Below are positions 49,139 through 51,163 of a stretch of 51,163 bases of DNA, one piece after another; position 1 is the first letter of the stretch, and each line of letters opens with the position of its first letter. The DNA lies in NCBI GenBank assembly GCA_052035955.1, contig JBPOHD010000055.1:1-51163 (forward strand). Direction: 5' to 3'. A program made the position numbers and the translations under genes. This stretch comes from JAEUNJ01 sp052035955 (lineage in GTDB: Bacteria; Pseudomonadota; Gammaproteobacteria; Burkholderiales; Rhodocyclaceae). The notes below the pieces were generated by a model. That model did not search any database and was not told where the DNA came from. It saw nothing but the letters and a program-made list of their open reading frames with translations.

Positions 49139-49939
49139 ATGGGAATGATGGACTGGTTCAAGCGCATCGCCGGCGGGGCGAGGGAGGACGCGGTCGCCGT
49201 CGCCGCCCCCGCGGACGACAAGGGCGCCGAGGTGGCGGGCCTCAACTTCAAGTCCGCCGTCGACGCCCACATGAAGTGGAAGATCCGCCTCGAGACCTAC
49301 ATCAACGGGACCAGCACCGAGGACCTGAAGGTGGAGGTGGTCGGACGGGACGACCAGTGTCCGCTGGGCAAGTGGATCTACAGCCAGGGGGGCGGACGCT
49401 TCGGCTATTCCGAGACCTTCTTCGACATGAAGGCCCACCATGCCCATTTCCACCGCTGCGCCGGCGAGGTGCTGGCGGCGGCCCAGGAGGGGGAGAAGGA
49501 CAAGGCCATGCGCCTCTTGCAGCAGGGCGACTACGTGCGCGCCTCGGAGCGGGTCAAGAAACTGCTGGCCAAGCTGTTCGTCCTGGTCACCGACGGCAAG
49601 ACCGCCATCGATGCCCACATGCAGTGGAAGACCCGGCTGCGCGACTACATCGCCGGCGACGGCAAGGAAGATCTGGAGGTGGCGATCGTGTCCCGGGACG
49701 ACCAGTGCGTCCTCGGCCGCTGGCTCGAGGCCGAGGGGGAGTTGCACCACGGCGGGAAACCCGCGTTCGCCCGCGTCAGGTCGGCCCACGCCCGATTCCA
49801 CGAAGCGGCCGGCGAGATCCTGGCGACGGCCCAGCGCGGCGACCGGACAGCGGCGCTGCGGATGCTGGACGAGGGCGAATACCCCAAAGCCTCCGACGAG
49901 GTCGCCGACGCCATCGTCGCCCTGTTCAAGCCCGCGTGA
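49139..49939 (+). CDS. Stand-alone tandem CZB (chemoreceptor zinc-binding) domain protein
   Basis: A 266-residue cytoplasmic protein with no membrane segment and no chemoreceptor signalling domain. Two copies of the CZB domain are visible: first about 33-125 (AVDAHMKWKIRLETYINGTS, GRDDQCPLGKWIY, HHAHFHRCAGEV) and second about 155-250 (AIDAHMQWKTRLRDYIAGDG, SRDDQCVLGRWLEAEG, HARFHEAAGEI). Each keeps the His-x2-Trp, Cys and His-x3-His ligand pattern of the zinc site. Each copy could sense zinc or hypochlorous acid and modulate a partner. It follows the amr cluster by 129 bp with the start ATG 49139. Confidence 0.88.
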   Translation: MGMMDWFKRIAGGAREDAVAVAAPADDKGAEVAGLNFKSAVDAHMKWKIRLETYINGTSTEDLKVEVVGRDDQCPLGKWIYSQGGGRFGYSETFFDMKAHHAHFHRCAGEVLAAAQEGEKDKAMRLLQQGDYVRASERVKKLLAKLFVLVTDGKTAIDAHMQWKTRLRDYIAGDGKEDLEVAIVSRDDQCVLGRWLEAEGELHHGGKPAFARVRSAHARFHEAAGEILATAQRGDRTAALRMLDEGEYPKASDEVADAIVALFKPA

Positions 49940-49958
49940 ACCTGGAAAGAGCAGTCGA

Positions 49959-50114
49959 ACCACCCAGGACACCCGGGACACCAATAACACCAATAACACC
50001 AAGAACACCAAGAGAATCAACGGAGTCGGCTTTTGGTGAGCATCACCCGGCGGGTGAGCCGGGACGGGCACGAATACTGGCTTCCTCTGTGTCCTCCGCG
50101 TCCTCTGTGGTGAA
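49959..50114. repeat. Dispersed GC-rich repeat, copy E, with AT-rich left arm
   Basis: The right arm (50082-50114) reads CCTCTGTGTCCTCCGCGTCC then TCTGTGGTGAATGA, like the right arms of copies A, B and D. The left part (49959-50014) reads CCACCCAGGACACCCGGGAC then five ACACCAA-like units (CACCAATAACACCAATAACA). So it combines the common arm with a different partner sequence. It lies after the CZB gene and far from the first four copies, which supports a dispersed mobile or REP-like family. The non-coding stretch 49940-50428 contains this repeat, the dyads at 50168-50249 and the terminator at 50256-50285. Confidence 0.75.
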
Positions 50115-50167
50115 TGAACTGCGGTTTCCAGCATGAAGCCGACGGGCGATCCCGTCTGCACCGGACA

Positions 50168-50249
50168 TGCCATTTTGGCAGGAGCGGAATTCCTGAGAAT
50201 TCCGTGACTTAATACCGCAGGGCGGGAGCGGCCTGCCATTCTGTCAGGA
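50168..50249. other. Duplicated dyads TGCCA-N3-TGGCA in the leader region
   Basis: TGCCATTTTGGCAGGA (50168-50183) and TGCCATTCTGTCAGGA (50234-50249) match at 14 of 16 positions and are 66 bases apart. A separate stem GGAATTC-CTGA-GAATTCC (50186-50203) lies between them. They may be tandem operators or a folded leader; there is no clear candidate regulator. Confidence 0.4.
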
Positions 50250-50255
50250 CCCGGA

Positions 50256-50285
50256 GGGGCGCGAAATCGGCGCCCCTTATTTTTT
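50256..50285 (+). terminator. Rho-independent terminator
   Basis: GGGGCGC-N7-GCGCCCC (50256-50276) is followed by TTATTTTTT. It could end an RNA starting in the 50160-50200 region (a possible small RNA) or end the CZB transcript. Confidence 0.8.
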
Positions 50286-50428
50286 GCTTTTGATTCTTAT
50301 AGTTACATCGACATCCTGAACAGGCACGCAATGTGCGTATAGGTGGTTGGCCGCAACCAATCCTAGGAAAAGCGGCCGGACCCCGGTATCCGCCGGGTTC
50401 TCAGACATTCAACCTTCGAAGGGGACCT

Positions 50429-50833
50429 ATGAAAGTCAAACTGATCGCTATCGCCAGCCTCCTGTCCATGGGCATCGCCGGTTCCGCCCTGGCGCAGGAT
50501 CAGAAAGGCATGTCGGGCATGGGCGGCATGAGTGGCATGTCCGGCCAAAAGGGCATGTCCGGCATGTCGGGCATGGAAGGCCAGAAAGGCATGTCCGGCA
50601 TGTCCGGCCAAAAAGGCATGAGTGGCATGTCCGGCATGGAAGGCCAGAAAGGCATGGGCGGAATGTCCGGCATGGAAGGCCAGAAGGGCATGTCCGGCAT
50701 GTCCGGCATGTCCGGCCAGAAGGGCATGAGCGGCATGTCCGGCATGGAGGGCCAGAAGGGCATGTCCGGCATGAGCGGCATGTCCGGCCAGAAGGGCATG
50801 AGCGGCATGTCCGGCATGGAAGGCAAGAAGTAA
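50429..50833 (+). CDS. Secreted methionine-rich repeat protein
   Basis: A 134-residue protein: signal peptide MKVKLIAIASLLSMGIAGSA cleaved after ALA (about residue 22), then a mature part of 112 residues made of only seven amino-acid types (Gly, Met, Ser, Gln, Lys, Glu and one Asp). It consists of MSGMSGQKG and MSGMSGMEGQKG units and holds 27 Met residues, nearly every third residue. MxxM spacings can bind Cu(I) or Ag(I), or resist oxidants as an oxidisable surface; both are inference. No Cys or His is present. ATG 50429 follows GAAGGGGACCT. A clean terminator follows. Confidence 0.8.
   Translation: MKVKLIAIASLLSMGIAGSALAQDQKGMSGMGGMSGMSGQKGMSGMSGMEGQKGMSGMSGQKGMSGMSGMEGQKGMGGMSGMEGQKGMSGMSGMSGQKGMSGMSGMEGQKGMSGMSGMSGQKGMSGMSGMEGKK
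50504..50826 (+). repeat. Tandem repeat encoding the Met/Gly/Ser units
   Basis: About nine units of 27 or 36 bases (for example GGCATGTCCGGCATGTCCGG within larger units) differ mainly at third positions, so they appear to expand and contract by recombination while protein sequence is kept. In-frame spacing is multiples of 9 bases throughout. Confidence 0.85.
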
Positions 50834-50856
50834 GGAGATCGAGTCTCCTCCTCTTG

Positions 50857-50884
50857 GGATGGGGGTTCGCCCCCATCCTTTTTT
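50857..50884 (+). terminator. Rho-independent terminator of the Met-rich gene
   Basis: GGATGGGGG-TTCG-CCCCCATCC (50857-50878) is a perfect 9-bp stem with a UUCG-type tetraloop, followed by six T, 24 bases after the stop codon. Confidence 0.95.
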
Positions 50885-50898
50885 ACAGAACGACCACG

Positions 50899-51163
50899 AT
50901 GACATCCCAAGACCGCATTTCCTCCCCAACGGCGAAGACGCCGTCGGCCGAACGCTCGTGCATCCGCCTCCTGTCGGCCCTCCTCGTCGGCCTCGCGGCC
51001 CTCCCTTCCCATGCCCAAGCCGCCCCGCTGGCCGGTCTGTTGCCGTTTGAGCGGCCTGCAGGAGCGCCGGTGAAGGCCGAGGTGAAGGGGATGGGGGAAA
51101 GGGGGATGACGGGTGTGGAAGGGGAGGTACCGGCCAGCGTGGAAGCGATGGTGCGGGACCAGG
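50899..51163 (+). CDS. Putative secreted protein, partial at the right edge
   Basis: An open frame of 88 codons runs off the window. From ATG 50899 it reads a charged N-terminus, then a hydrophobic stretch SCIRLLSALLVGLAALPSHA that looks like a signal peptide with cleavage near AQA, then PLAGLLPFERPAGAPVKAEV and MGERGMTGVEGEV. It starts only 15 bases after a strong terminator and has a weak ribosome site, so the real start and promoter are uncertain. High third-position GC supports coding. No family is recognised from the visible part. Confidence 0.45.
   Translation, partial: MTSQDRISSPTAKTPSAERSCIRLLSALLVGLAALPSHAQAAPLAGLLPFERPAGAPVKAEVKGMGERGMTGVEGEVPASVEAMVRDQ

Noticed and set aside
45084..50239. 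Long minus-strand open frames of about 918-919 residues (45084-47843 and 47483-50239)
   Set aside because: They are antisense to the DUF4010, amr and CZB genes. The composition is typical GC-driven shadow translation and no domain is visible.
50500..50830. CRISPR-like array from regular repeats
   Set aside because: The periodicity is 9, 27 or 36 bases within a coding frame, no unique spacers of 30-40 bases separate identical repeats, and no cas genes are nearby. It is a coding tandem repeat.
50363..50929. Antisense frame rich in His/Ala opposite the Met-rich gene
   Set aside because: It is the reverse reading of the repetitive gene, with no ribosome site or conserved start. The sense strand has a signal peptide and its own terminator.

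Overview
This is a high-GC (roughly two-thirds G+C by eye), gene-dense chromosomal window with no phage, transposase or rRNA. The gene content (LivFGHM-type importer, FcbT/DctPQM-type TRAP importer, DmpD-like meta-cleavage hydrolase, LysR regulator of the BenM/CatM kind, OmpR-EnvZ, IspD-IspF, octaheme cytochrome c) suggests a metabolically versatile betaproteobacterium. A Rhodocyclales-like aromatic degrader with anaerobic respiration is my best guess. That placement is inference from gene content only.

Layout. 1-6.2 kb (minus strand): an aromatic-type operon read right to left. It runs Tat-exported substrate-binding protein fused in frame to LivG, then LivF, LivH, LivM, a hemerythrin-like protein and a DmpQ-type [2Fe-2S] ferredoxin cut by the window edge. 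Four gaps in it are 166-172 bp long and each carries copies of one dispersed GC-rich repeat. A divergent LysR gene with an ATAC-N7-GTAT box follows. 7.4-13.7 kb: a histidine phosphatase, a two-subunit molybdenum hydroxylase (IorAB type), YceH, Tag and an acyl-CoA synthetase. 14-18.8 kb: an MFS gene divergent from an operon of DUF302 protein, octaheme c-type cytochrome and membrane cytochrome b, preceded by an FNR-type box. 18.4-23.8 kb: mixed genes, including a secreted Ala/Lys-rich protein, a Bacillus-Tgl-like protein that seems to lack catalytic residues, an acyltransferase, and a 267-bp MITE-like element.

23.8-30.4 kb: a second catabolic island. A meta-cleavage hydrolase and a monooxygenase-like membrane protein lie divergent to a GntR/FCD regulator, and a TRAP operon and a cysteine hydrolase follow. 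The same two-part operator (TCTCGAGA-N11-TCGAGA) sits in front of both the hydrolase/gntR promoters and the TRAP promoter, so the regulon can be read from the sequence. 30.5-45.2 kb is mostly housekeeping: aminotransferase, AsmA-like protein, tRNA-Asn with a clear promoter and terminator, CDF transporter, UDG, RimI, TsaB, OmpR-EnvZ followed by a truncated hemoglobin and a TlpA-like protein, then ispDF-thpR-CNBD-perM.

45.2-51.2 kb: a MgtC/DUF4010 membrane protein, the complete three-gene AmmeMemoRadiSam cluster, a stand-alone double CZB (zinc-binding) protein, another copy of the dispersed repeat, and a secreted methionine-rich repeat protein whose mature part uses only seven amino-acid types. 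The least-described pieces are the repeat-filled operon with its SBP-ATPase fusion, the octaheme/DUF302 operon, the Amr-plus-CZB neighbourhood and the Met-rich protein.
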